Shown: piece after piece, positions 44,976-56,679 of the stretch | Layout of the letters: each line of letters starts with the position of its first letter | How positions within the stretch are numbered: the stretch's first letter is position 1 | Origin: Linanthus parryae | Taxonomy: Eukaryota > Streptophyta > Magnoliopsida > Ericales > Polemoniaceae | Assembly: GCA_023055425.1 (NCBI GenBank) | Contig: JALGPY010000004.1 | Location: forward strand, 60,845,718 to 60,909,717 | Direction of reading: 5' to 3' | DNA length: 64,000 nucleotides | The notes under the pieces: generated by a model | What the model was told of the DNA's origin: nothing | What the model saw: only the letters and a program-made list of their open reading frames with translations | Databases searched by the model: none | Translations under genes and position numbers: made by a program

Positions 44976-46274
44976 TGAAAGGGGAGTATGCAGATGGATA
45001 TGCAGCACAGATACTCTAGAGGAGGGGGGTTGAATAGAGTATGCCAACTTTTTGAAAAACTTGAGGAGGAAAAGAGTTTTAGTTCAAGTGAAAATGAGTT
45101 CAAGGCCTTGAACAAAAATTCAAGCCTTTGAAATGAAATACAATTTGCAATGAAACAGACAAGTCTTTTCCAAAGCCTTGAAAAGAGTTTCAAACCCTTG
45201 AAAAACAGACAAGTTTGAGTGCTGTAAAAACTATGAATGTGAATGAACTGTAAATGCAAGAGACAAAGGATTTATAGAGTTCAGTCCACTTGGACCTACG
45301 TCTCTACCTCAGGGATCTTCTCCCTGCAGGATTTTCAACTCAATTCTTATTAATCAGAAGCTAAGCCCTAAATCTCAAGCACATAGAATTACCTTACTCT
45401 GTTACAGCTTGTGGTTCTCCCTAACCTATCTAGTACCTGCTCTAGCTAACTGATTAACTAAGAATTCTCTATTGTTAACTTTGAACAATCCTTGAGAATG
45501 AAGTATATAAGTATTACAGAAATGATCTACCAATAAAGCACAATACAGAAGAACACTAGAGTGTAGAACTGCAGTAAAGAATGCAGTGAACTTATGTGAG
45601 TTGGATTATGAGAGTCATGAACTTCTTTAATGCTTGTCAATCCATAACTGTGTCTTTCTTTTTTCCCGTTGAGTGTTGTATATTGTTGCTTCAAGATGAG
45701 CTCCATTTATACTGTTTGAAGCTCTGCAAATCTTCCCAGATTTTCAGCAACAACTTCCTATTTTGTAGGCAACAAACTTTGACTCTCTTAACAGCTCTCT
45801 CTAACTGATAGTTGATCACAATATTCAGAGATATTGATGTGATCTTGTCTTTAAACACTCTTAGAATCTGTCATGAGTCTCTGATTGATCACAGGATCAT
45901 CTTCACTAAGTGATTTCCTTCCTGCAAAAGTCAGATACAGAAACAATCATGCATATATAGGAAATAAAATTTCCCTGCAAAACTGAGTCAAAATGATGGA
46001 TTAAAACATGTTAGATATATCAAAACAGTTTGTCTTTCATCATCAAATAATAACACATAAAGTACAAGGGTGAGAGGGATATAATTAGATCAAAATAGTT
46101 TAGAGAAACTCCCCCTCAGAACATGCATGCAGGTCAGACAGTTTCAAGGCTTTGAATCCTGGTTCAAGGCCTCTGCTATTTCAAGCCTGTGAAACTTGAT
46201 TCAAGGCTTTGAAAACTGGTTCAAGGACTTGAAATACCTACGTATTTCAAGACCATGAAACCTGTGACGTTATA
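44976..46274 (-). repeat. 5' LTR of element G (1299 bp)
   Basis: Pairs with 41108-42400; adjoins GATAG at 46275-46279. Differs from its partner at many single positions and a few short indels, so G is older than B or E. Confidence 0.9.
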
Positions 46275-49023
46275 GATAGTATGCACTAATTTAGTGCGCA
46301 TTTGTCTAATGGATTGTATATCCTTGATACAAATAATTCCATCAATAACATAAGTACCAAGAGGATTAAAACTACTGATCTAAATCCTACTTATCTATGG
46401 CACTGTCGTTTAGGCCATATAAACGAAAAACACATATCTAGACTCCATAAGGATGGATTTCTAGACTCATTTGATTTGGAATCATATGAGACATGCGAGT
46501 CTTGTTTATTGGGAAAAATGACAAAGTCCCCTTTCAATAAGAAAGGTGAGAGGACTAGTGAGTTACTCGCACTCATACATACTGATGTATGTGGGTCGTT
46601 TCTCACGCCTTCCAGAGGTGGTTACACCTACTTCATTACGTTTACTGATGGCTTCGGTAGGTATAGATTTGTATACCTTATGAAGGCCAAATCCGAATCA
46701 CTTGAATTGTTCAAAGAATTCAAGAATGACGTAGAGAAGCAACTTGGTAAAAGTATTAAGGGTCTGAAATCGGATCGTGGAGGAGAATACTTGAGCCAAG
46801 AGTTTGACGAATATCTTAGAGAGTGTGGGATAGTATCCCAACTCACTACACCCCGAACGCCACAATGGAATAGCGTGTCCGAGATGAGGAATCACACACT
46901 ATTGGATATGGTACGTTCTATGATGTGTCAAACGGATCTTCCAGTATCATTTTTGGGACATGCTCTATTGACTGAAGCTTTCACCGTTCCATGTTCCATC
47001 CAAATCGATCATGAAGACACCGTATGAGATATGGACTGGGAAGCGTCCCATAGTGTCGTTTATGAAGATTTGGGGTTGCGATGTCTATGTAAAGTGTTTA
47101 CAAACAGACAAGCTCGGACCCTAAGCGGATAAGTGTAAATTTGTGGGATATCCTAAGGAAACAAAAAGATATTATTTCTACAATCCAACCGAGAACAAAG
47201 TGTTTGTAGCTCGGACCGGAGTGTTTCTAGAAAGAGAGTTTGTATCTAAAGAAGCAAGTGGGAGGACTGTAGAACTTGAAAAAATTCAAGAACCACAAAC
47301 CACTGAACCAATGATGGGGCATGAACAGGAACCGCAAACCATTGTGGAAGAGCCTGTTCAGGTAACACAGGAACTCCGTAGGTCAGGTAGGGTACGTCAT
47401 GAGCCAGAGAGATACGGACTTCTCGTGACTGAGCCCGATGACATACCACTCATGGACGATGAGCCTGCTACCTACGGGGAGACCATGAAAGGGCCAGACT
47501 CTAAGAAGTGGCTAGAAGCCTTGAGATCCGAAATGGAATCCATGTATACCAACAACGTATGGACTTTGGTGGAACCACCTGAAGGGGCTCGGCCCATAGG
47601 GTGCAAAGTGGGTCTTCAAGAAGAAGACTGAAATGGATGGCAAGGTAGTTTCCTATAAGGGGCGACTGGTGGCAAAAGGGTACAGACATATTCATGGTAT
47701 TGACTATGATGAAACCTTTTCTCCAGTCGCTATGACCAAATCCATTCGAATCCTACTTGCTATTGCAGCTTACTATGACTATGAGATTTGGCAGATGGAT
47801 GTCAAAACGGTATTCCTTTATGGAAACCTCCCTGAGGATGTGTATATGACACAACCAGATGGAGGTCAAATAAAGTCTGTAAGCTACAGCGATCCATTTA
47901 TAGATTAAAGCAAGCTTCTAGGAGTTGCAATCGACGTTTTGATGACGCGGTCAAAGAGTTTGGCTTCATCAAGAACGAAGATGAGCCATGTGTTTACAAG
48001 AAGGTTAGTCGGAGCTCTGTTTTATTTCTGGTCTTGTATGTGGATGACATACTGCTCGTTGGAAATGACATTCCTACGTTGCAATCTGTTGAAGATTGGC
48101 TAGGAAAGTGTTTCGCATTGAAGGACTTAGGGGATGCAGCTTATATACTTGGTATCAAGATCTATAGGGATAGATCTAGGAAGCTGCTCTACCTAAGCAT
48201 ACATATATGGAAAAGGTGTTGAAGCGGTTCAACATGCAAGATTCAAAGAAAGGATTCTTGCCCATGTCGCATGGAGTCACTCTCTCTAAGACTGACTGTC
48301 CCTCCAATGAGATTGAGAAGGACTGCATGAGTAGGATACCCTATGCTTCGACCATTGGATCCATCATGTACGACATGTTGTGTACTAGACCAGACATATC
48401 ATACGCATTGATTATGGTAAGCAAATATCAGTCTAATCCAGGTGAGAGTCACTAGATTGCTGTCAAGAACATCCTCAAGTACTTGAGAAGAACTAAGGAT
48501 GCGTTCTTGATATTTGGAGATGAGGAAGAGCTCAATGTAATTGGTTACACTGATGCGAGCTTCCAAACCGATAAGGATGACTTCAGATCGCAGTCGGGGT
48601 ATGTGTTCTGCCTGAATGGAGGAGCTGTGAGCTGGAAGATTTCCAAGCAAGAGACAGTTGCTGATTCTAAAACTCAAGTTGAGTACATTGCTGATGCAGG
48701 CGCAGCAAAAGAGACTGTTTGGATAAAGAAGTTTATCACTGAGCTCGGTGTGGTCCCTAGCATCGTGGATCCCATGGCGTTGTATTGTGACAACTCTGGA
48801 GCGATCGCACAAGCCAAAGAAACTAGATCACACCAGAAGTCAAAGCATGTACTTAGGATATTCCATCTTATTCGTGATATGATCGACAGAGGAGATGTGA
48901 ATATATGCAAGATTCCAACGGATGATAATCTTTCAGATCCGCACACAAAGCCGCTCCCTCTCAGCGAAAGCATGAAGGGCATACTAGATCCATAGGCATA
49001 AGAGATGCACAGATTGGCTCTAG
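46275..49023 (+). pseudogene. Copia C integrase, reverse transcriptase and RNase H block
   Basis: Resumes the polyprotein after element G. Open segments encode the integrase (WHCRLGH zinc part, HTDVCGS, KSDRGGEY, SVSEMRN; 46302-47027), the RT front (47143-47908, ending in a frameshift before SIYGLKQ), YVDDILLVGND (48034-48222), the RT end (48207-48455) and RNase H (YTDASF, LYCDNSG, DNLSDPHTKPL; 48483-48995). Stops and shifts occur between them, for example TAG at the conserved SHWIAVK tryptophan near 48454. The usual STTEDEY RNase H motif reads SKTQVEY, losing the catalytic Glu. It is clearly inactive. Confidence 0.9.
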
Positions 49024-49037
49024 TGCAAGTCGGAGAC

Positions 49038-50420
49038 TGTTGGAATAGGTTCCCTAGAGGCAATCTATATTTAGTATGAAAAATGTTTGGCTAGAACATT
49101 AATTTTTTTTTTATATAATGAAGTCATTAGATACAATGTGTTGCTTATCTTAAATATCTAGTCCATTATATTGATTAACAGGCCGATCAACTATAGACTA
49201 GATGTGGGTAGATTGATATGGAGATATCAAGTCTAACACATGGGTGTGCGTTAGGAGTAATGACATAGTGGATTGACCCACGACGAGAAGGATACATTAG
49301 ATTATGTCAAAGTCACAATCGCTTCTCGTAGTGCTAATGATATTGTAATCCTTAGACTTGAAGTCACTAGATACTCTAGTTGTGAAATATCGTGCTTTAA
49401 TATTGTCAAATGTTGCGCCTTAACCAGACAACTATAAAGATAGTTATCGGGCATGATAGGAAGCAAGCTTAGAGGTCGTAGTGACGTAGAGAAGATTTGT
49501 CCCTCCCACATAATGGGAGAAAATATCCATGGGCCACTCGAGGGATGGTGCTTATAGAATGTCTGGCCAGACTCAGATGAATCAATATGGAGATATTGAT
49601 GTTATCTGCTCGCATAATCATATTCCCAGGATCGAGAAATTATGGATTTGATATACGAGTGTGAATATTATGTCTCGTGTCCAATCCAGATATGGAGATA
49701 GGGATAACACAATACATGAACATTGGGCACAAAGTTTGTCGGATCACTGACTTATTTCTATTAGTTGGGTGGCATGGATGTGTTGCTAGACACCGTTCCA
49801 TGTTAGTAAATACTTACTACCAACTAAGTAGAAACCTATGGGGTCACACACCGGATTGATTAAATTGGATATGGACATTAATTAGTTGGACTAATTAATA
49901 AAAGGATCATAACGCAACCACAAACAAAGTTACTGGAACTAATTTCCAAGTGAACTAATCCATGTAAGGACATGATTAGTATTGGGGCTTTTATGTAGTT
50001 AATAAAGAGTTATTACTATATAAAGGAACTCTAGCTTGTTATTTTCTATACAAGAGTCATTATTGAGGGAAACATAACAAAACAAGAGAGTGAGAGCAAC
50101 AATAAGGAGGTCAAAGCCCCCGTATTGTCGTCCCTCACCCCGTCGGCCGCGAAGGAGGACAGCCCCTCCTTGCCTCGTTTTGCGTGATCATACTCCTTCT
50201 TTCGTTGCTAGCATTACACGGTAGGAAGGAATTCAATCAAGGATCCAAGGTGTGGATATTCGTAGAGACGAAGACACTATTCTTCGTGTGATCTCTCAAA
50301 CTAAGGTACACATCTATTATGCCCTTGTCATTCTATGATGGCTTGCCTGTGATCCTTGGAGGGATTTGAGCAGGATTAATTTTTGTTATTCCGCTGCGTA
50401 ACCTGCATCAAAACCCTACA
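49038..50420 (+). repeat. 3' LTR of Copia C (1383 bp)
   Basis: TGTTGGAATAGG...CCCTACA, preceded by a purine tract (AAGTCGGAGAC). Partner of 7426-8826; TATATAAAG at 50017-50025. Confidence 0.9.
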
Positions 50421-51045
50421 ATATCATCAGTTATAATGAAGTAAAAGCGACCTTAGTAAAGTCAGTTATTAAGAACCGGTGTTTTAATCTGGTTTGGGGA
50501 AAATTAAAACCGACGGTAGTAATGTCCATCTTAGCTCTAATAACTGACATTACTACCGTCGATTTCAAAACTGGCCAAGTTTGGTATTTCTTCCCCAGTG
50601 GGGGTTTGATCCGTGTTTCTCGGCTCCAACAGAGCCAGTTTTCTGAAAAACTCGTCTACAATAAGGTGACATTATTAGTGCATTGGTCACAATTATTTTT
50701 TGTATGCTTATGTCCGATGTTGCAGTAGGTGCACTTTGAATTGTCATTATTACGTGTTTTATTATTACTTAGACACTTTAACCCCTCAAGATTGAAGCAA
50801 AGTTACATTCACTCTTTTCAAATTAGGAAATTTCATTTTCACCCTCGTGTGTCTCAAATTTCGTGACAATTACAATTTCTATTTTTTAAGCTGTTAATTT
50901 TTTCTGTTAAAGTGTTACGTGACTAATGAAGCCCCATTGAATGTATAATTACAACTTAACAAATTATATTCATTAAAAATTTTAGACGATAATATCATTG
51001 AACTCATGTTAATGTCACAACAATAATAAGTGGTATTAATGTAGT
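50421..51045. other. 625-bp spacer between elements C and F
   Basis: No gene seen. It is the former target DNA of both C (ATATC at 50421) and F (GTAGT at 51041-51045). It contains a perfect 16-bp inverted repeat described separately; the rest is AT-rich and unassigned. Confidence 0.5.
50511..50561. repeat. Perfect 16-bp inverted repeat (hairpin)
   Basis: CGACGGTAGTAATGTC at 50511-50526 is the exact reverse complement of 50546-50561, with a 19-base loop. A second pair, GTCAGTTATTA (50461-50471) and its complement at 50538-50548, overlaps it. Nested inverted repeats of this type occur near the ends of CACTA and other DNA transposons; the parent element is not identifiable here. Confidence 0.8.
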
Positions 51046-51652
51046 TGTGCGCAAGGATTTCCTGAGAAGAGAACCCAAGTGTGCACCTCAAACAGGGAAT
51101 GGAGGCTTGAAACACAGAAGTTGTAAGGTGTGTGTAGGGAGAGGGTAAGCACTGGTAACTGCTTGTGAGAGAGAGACATTAAGCTGTGTATTGGACCAGT
51201 GTATGACTTGTGTCGCAACGGAGAGCTAACAATCCTATATATAGTGTGGAAGTGACCGTTGAGGGGTTAATGCACCATAAATGGCGGCTTAAAGATAGAC
51301 TCCTCAACGGCACGTTCGACCGTGTATATAGGAACCGTTACGTATCTGCCCGCAAGTGTCGGAGACCGTTATGAGATCAGCCGCATTAATGGGACACGTA
51401 AGCCTAGGATCTCTCAGTCAGTTACCAGAGGTCGCGTGCAACCTAGGTTGTCGCATGCGCGCGACGAGCCTTACCCTAGCCTCCAAACCACTAAGTCCTT
51501 ACAAATCCCGTGTTATGGTGCGCGGGGGCCCTATCTCGTAGCCCCCACGTGGATCAGCACGGGTGGTGATCCGGTGGGTATGGAGAACAGCTAGGTGTGC
51601 TGGATGGCTGCCATGTGGCGATGATCCGTCTGTCTGGAAAGCAGTATCTACA
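51046..51652 (-). repeat. 3' LTR of Gypsy F (607 bp)
   Basis: TGTGCGCA...ATCTACA, partner of 63011-63619. Contains CTATATATAG (51235-51244), TATATAGG on the plus strand (51325-51332) and a set of CCGTT/AACGG cores as in the D LTR. The polypurine tract AAAAGGGGGCTAT (minus) follows at 51653-51665. Confidence 0.92.
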
Positions 51653-52137
51653 ATAGCCCCCTTTTGCGCGATTGTCACGCGCACATCTGTTGTGCAGTCA
51701 CGCAAAATCAGCCGTGCGTGCAGTTCACGCAGACCCTCTTGAATTTGAATTCGAATCCCCCATAGCCCCCATTCATAGCCATGAGTGCCTAGGGTTTGGG
51801 AAGCTTCGTTTAGCCTCTGATGAAGCGTGGCCTCTGTCGAGTTAATCAAAACGTCATCCGATTTCGCCTATTTTCGAGGCAAGGATAGCTGATAGATCGT
51901 CAATTCTTCCGGATTCCGAAGCGTTGCTGACTCAGCAGTACTCAAGGGTTGCGACTCTTTGGGGGTTTATTTAAACCCCTCTATTTCTATGATTGGAACT
52001 TTTATGCTTTGCTCTCTCAAGCAAAACAAGCATTCAAGCTTTTGCATTTTACAATTTCGCAGGTACTCTTCTCCCCCTTTTTCTTTTCCCTTTTTCTCAC
52101 AGACTGTTGGGATCTTGATGATTTTTTGTTTGTAGCA

Positions 52138-55100
52138 ATGGCTCCCTGCTGAAGTTCCAGAACTGCCTAGTGAGTTGTGGTACAAAGCCCCCTACCTTGG
52201 GGGTGATGATTTTTATGCAGCCACCATTATGGCATCCCCTCTCCAGGCATCCCCATTGAATGATGCTCTACAACTTGTTCCCGAACCAATGAGGTATGAT
52301 TGGGACGTGGTTAATGTTGGGTATGTGCAGTGCCTTGGCATTGAGGCTGGCTTGTATGGCTTCACTGACATTCTTCCACAGTCCTTCATGGAGGGCTTTG
52401 ACTGGATGGAGGAGTGGACGGAATACATCCTTCGCTATTATGCACCACACCTGAATCGTGCTAATATTTTTCACGCCGTTCGTGCAACCAAAGGTCTTCA
52501 TATCTGGCATGATAGTACCATGCTACAGGCACTATTTTCCAGGTATTCCAGAAAAACCCATACTTTTCATCTCTCTCATCTTGAAGTTGCTCCTACCTTG
52601 GAGGACGTGGAGGTCTTGCTGAACCTCCCAAGCATGGGAATCATTGATCCCTTAGCGCCTTTGACCGACCCAAACGAGATCCAATTGTTTGAAGATATGA
52701 AGGTCCTCATAGCGGATATGGGAAGGACTAGCTCGAAATGGATGCCTGGCGCGACCAAACCTCGTGAGGAATTCCCTCGTACATCCTCTGGCCCAAAGAA
52801 AAATTGGTCAAAATGGCTAATGTACTTATTTAAAGACTTTGTTGATCCCTCCGTGGCTCGCGAGTGGTGGGACAAAGACCCAGAGGCGCTCATCAGTGTT
52901 GCAGAAAAAAGGTTTCACTTTACCCTTTGCGGCTATATTTGTGTGTGGTTGTCACGCTACTTGATAGATGGGTTTCCTCGTGATGGAGTTTTTATGCACG
53001 TGCTTCCGATCGCAGTGAGGCTATCACTTAGACAAAAGATAGCCCCAGGCCAACTTGTGCTGGGCTCTTTGTATCATCGCCTTGACTTGGCCGCTGCTCA
53101 TGCCGAACAGTCGCGGGGAAGAGTGGATGTTTGCACCTTCGTTAATATTGCTTTTCTGTCCTTGTGGGATTTTTGAGAGATGGCCTGGATATGCCCCTAT
53201 TCCTGTGAAAGTGGGCCTTTTGGAATACTCCTAGCGTTTTGCTGGTTTTCCAGAGTCCTCGAGCGTGGCACTGGTATAATACGAAGGCCCCACAGCGGAC
53301 ATTTGCCTTGATAGTCGACGATGCTCTCTTCTTTGCGCATCGACCCTACGCTACCCGTTTGAAGGATGAGAATATAGATCTCTGGGAGGACTTATATTCC
53401 GAGCAAGATATCACTCTTTCTGCTGAGCACATAACTAAAGGTGATTGGTCTTTCAGCAGGTTTGTGAAGTGGCTTCGAAGAGGATTTCTTCCCGTGCTGC
53501 CTGAATACATGTCGAATACCGAGTTTTCTGGTGATTATGAACAGGTTACCGTGCCGTATGACCCTGTTCGCGTCAGTCCCCAATTTGGGTATGACGCTAT
53601 TGCTCCTCCACTGTGGACTGAACCCGTTGACAGGGGATGCTATGAAAGTCTCTTGTAGAGCAAGGGTGTGTCCTCCCTTCTTACTGAGCTTCCTTTGATC
53701 CAACCTTCGCGTGAATGAAGGGGTCGAATACTCTTAACTGGGTATTCTTCTGGAACTTCCAGACCCGTCTCCTGCTCAACTTTCATGATATCCCTTCTCC
53801 TAACAGGATACCTATATTTTCAACCAACGAGTATCCTTTTGAAGCGCTCCGTAGCCGTGATGATTGGAGTTATGGCTACTTTTCCCTGCTGGCTAAAGAT
53901 CGGCATTTATGCGCCCATCTAATTCTTGACGAAAAGATCGAAATTTTTAAGCGTAAATCCTTCATGGCCAGGGTCAAGTATTCCCATTCTTTTGTTCAGG
54001 TATGCTCACTTCTTTGTTCACTTTATGTACAAACGCGCTTGCCTTCTCCGTTTTAACTGGTATCTTGACTTTAGTGTTGTCTGAGGTATTTTGCATCCGG
54101 AGATCGAAGCGCGAGTTTTGCTGCTCGCATACGGGAGGAGAGAGCAGCTTTGCGAGGATCATCCATCCTTGACAACCGTATTGAGCAAGCAATGCCTATG
54201 TCTCCCGAAGTTCAGTCGCTGGTTTCTGATGCACTAGTAGCTTTCCTGGTTTCTAATGGGAAAAGCTCCTTGAGAAAGAGACTTTCTTATGAAACTCATT
54301 CCAGTGAGATACTCATGCGGGAACCAAAGCGCCCTCGCATTGGGACGACCGGCAAAGCAGTTTCGAGATCCACAGCACGTAAGGGACATACTTGTTTTCC
54401 TGGCAACCATGCATGTTGATTTTGTAGAGCTCTTAATCTTATATTGTGGCAGGTGAAACTCCTGACAAAGGGGATGCAGAGGAGGACATGGTAAGCAAGC
54501 GTGTTGCTGACGACATACGCCTTGAGTGTATCGAGGGGCGTGATGAAAAGGACCGTCAAGAGCCATTTATACTCGTCTCTTCAGAAGAAGAAGACATTGC
54601 ACGAGACTCCCGCGCTGAACGGTATGTGTCTCCTGTGAACGATGTTGCTCATAAGGAGGGTTTTGGAGAAACCTCTCCCCCCAGGCATGATGTGGTGTAA
54701 AGAGATCGTGCTTCTTGTGCGAGGGAGATTACCGTTAATGTTTCAAAATCTACCTCCAAGCAGACCCCTGCCATCACCGAGGGCATCGACGCGACTGAAC
54801 TAGATCAGGGTGGCCCCTCTTTCGCGCCGAGTCTTCCAAGGGTTTCCAATTTTCCGGGTGATTTTGCTTTGGATTTGTACGTTCTTTCCTCCAAGAATCC
54901 ATTTGAGATATGGGGCTCGCAAACCGCTTCTCCTGTTGCTGTGAGGAGGGACTTGGTGATTCATGAAGTATATTTTGCGCGTGAGGCTAGAGCAGATAAA
55001 AAACTGGACGTCGTAGCTAGTGCTAGCTCGCGAGCGGCATTGCCCATCGCTCCCCTTCAGCAAATTATCGAAGGAACTGGTAAGCCCAACCTTATCTTTG

Positions 55101-55766
55101 CTCATAATACCCTGATTTTTAGACCCACACTTTGCCGAGTATTTTATCGCGCTTGTGTATGTAGATATTGATCAAGCCTGCCTGGAGTGGCTGATGAAAG
55201 TTCGTGTGTCTTTCCCTGCTGCTTTTGCGCGAGTGCTAGAACTGTCTCCAGAAGACAGAGGTAAAACATTCAAAGAGATGGCTGCTTTTCTGGGAGAGCT
55301 GTATCTGGCTACTCCTGCGAGTACCACACCATCTAGAGCCCAAGAGTTCCTTGCATGCCTGAAGAAGCTTGAACAGCTTGCGGCAGGACGATTGGATTTG
55401 AGCTTCCTCATACATTGGTTGACAAGGATTCATAACTGTGCCAATTTTGGAAATGAGCTTGCCACTTTTAAAGAGGAGACAGCAGCTCTTACTGCGCGCA
55501 AGGAAGAGTTTGAGCGCCAAGTCAAGGAATTGAATGAGGCAGTGAAACATCATGAAGCCAGCAAAGCCCGTATTACAGAACTCGCTGCTAACTCCCTCAA
55601 GCTGTCGGCGCGGGATTTTTTGTTGAAGGATATCTTCGAAGAAGGAGGCTGTCTTGATAAGAAAACATTTTCCTTGTCCTGTTTTTGCTTTGTGCCCTGT
55701 GTGGCTGTGATGTTGGGAGAATGCGGACAATATATATGTACATCTATTGTCCATGCCGTGAGTTGA
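52138..55766 (+). pseudogene. Antisense multi-exon plant mobile domain gene of Gypsy F
   Basis: Proposed exons: 5' UTR exon ending 52062, then 52138-53999, 54075-54378, 54453-55079 and 55165-55766, with GT...AG introns. The junctions at 54000 and 55080 match those after D exons 1 and 4 in position and phase. It encodes the PMD (LWYKAPYLGGDDFYAATIM, FHLSHLEVAPTLEDVEVLL, GYICVWLSRYLIDGFPRDGVF, RVSPQFGYDAIAPPLW), an acidic linker (LVSSEEEDI), and the C-terminal part with DQACLEWLMKVRVSFPAAFARVLEL and a Lys/Glu coiled coil. Defects: an extra base just after ATG 52138, a shift near 53172, a stop at 53656, shifts before 53715, and a TAA near 54698. The longest open part is 52175-53176. Homology with the D gene across all exons shows that the gene was present in their common ancestor. 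Confidence 0.78.
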
Positions 55767-56243
55767 TTTGTGCTTTATTTTCATAAGTATTAAATGCTTG
55801 GCTATATGGTTGTCCTTCGAGGGAAAGTGTTGGTTGTGGCACCCTGCAGGTGAACAGATTATTAAGCAAATGCTCTTTCTGCAAGTTATGACTTGACAGG
55901 CTTTTATTGCTATTGTATGAGATAGGCTTGCGGGCAATTATGACGCGCCTCTTGCTACCATATGAGATAGCGTCGTCGCACCTCCACTTGAGGAAGTGAA
56001 CTTACCTTTAGGCTGCAAAGGTTTTGCACCCCCCCCCCTTTATAGGCAATTATGCAGGTGGGCCTCCCTCATATGGTCCCCAAATATTCTAATAACACGG
56101 GCTATAAGTCGTTATCCTCAAGCTGTTTTTATGTACGAACACCATGTGCTGTTTTCGCACATGATTGTTGTCTAATAAGATAGACTCCTTCGCGTCAAGC
56201 TACCACTTGGGCAGGAAGCCTACTTGTGTCCCTGCTACCTTAA
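55767..56243. other. Noncoding 3' region of Gypsy F
   Basis: No gene seen. It contains scattered GCTA(T/C)C-N6-GATAG units (for example near 55905 and 55957) that grade into the denser repeat zone, and a C-run at about 56030-56040. Confidence 0.5.
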
Positions 56244-56530
56244 GAGATAGTCTTGTATTGCTATCATGTGAGATAGGCTTTTGCCATTATCATGTGAGAT
56301 AGTCCTATATTGCTACCGTATGAGATAGGTTTTTGCTACTATCATGTAAGATAGGCTTATATTGCTATCGTATGAGATAGACTTTTGTTGCTATCATGTG
56401 AGATAGGCTTATGTTGCTTTCTTTTGAGATAGGCTTTATTCTACTGCTATCATAGGAGATAGGCTTTGTAGTTTGCTACCATGTGAGATAGGCTTAGACT
56501 GCTATCTTATGAGATAGGCTCATGTCTTGG
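56244..56530. repeat. Irregular hairpin-repeat zone of Gypsy F
   Basis: About nine copies of GCTATC-ATGTGA-GATAGGC or close variants at irregular spacings of roughly 28-37 bases. The hairpin core is the one in the 54-bp repeats of D, but spacer and period differ. CTCATATGGGAG motifs follow near 56592 and 56628. Confidence 0.85.
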
Positions 56531-56679
56531 TATTGTGGTCGGCTGGGGACCCATAAGCCAGAGAGGCAAACTGATAATTTTGATAAAAGAGCCCTCATAT
56601 GGGAGAGGTATTATCACCAATTCGATCCTCATATGGGAGGATTAAAGAAAGGATATTGCAAGCAAATAAACAGAGGGGG

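Larger units (their letters stand above)
41108..46274 (-). mobile_element. Sirevirus-like Copia element G, internally deleted
   Basis: LTRs at 41108-42400 (1293 bp) and 44976-46274 (1299 bp), flanked by a perfect GATAG duplication. On the minus strand it has an initiator-Met-tRNA primer site, a Sirevirus-type gag, a short RNase H tail, an extra downstream ORF and a polypurine tract. Protease, integrase, reverse transcriptase and most of RNase H are missing, so gag abuts the end of pol. It cannot move by itself. The right LTR now ends TATA where the left ends TACA. Confidence 0.92.
7426..50420 (+). mobile_element. Copia LTR retrotransposon C, decayed, split by D and G
   Basis: This plus-strand Copia element has a 5' LTR at 7426-8826 and a 3' LTR at 49038-50420. 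Its body lies in four blocks: 8827-11142, 40582-41107, 46275-49023 and the 3' LTR. Removing element D (with its nested B and E) and element G leaves about 8.4 kb, close to the 8,437 bp of element B. Flanking pentamers are ATATA (7421-7425) and ATATC (50421-50425), a target-site duplication with one mismatch. Coding parts carry many stops and frameshifts, so it is inactive and the oldest layer of the nest. Confidence 0.9.

Noticed and set aside
50522..50728. 68-codon ORF in the spacer
   Set aside because: Begins inside the hairpin, no known resemblance, and typical of chance in AT-rich DNA.
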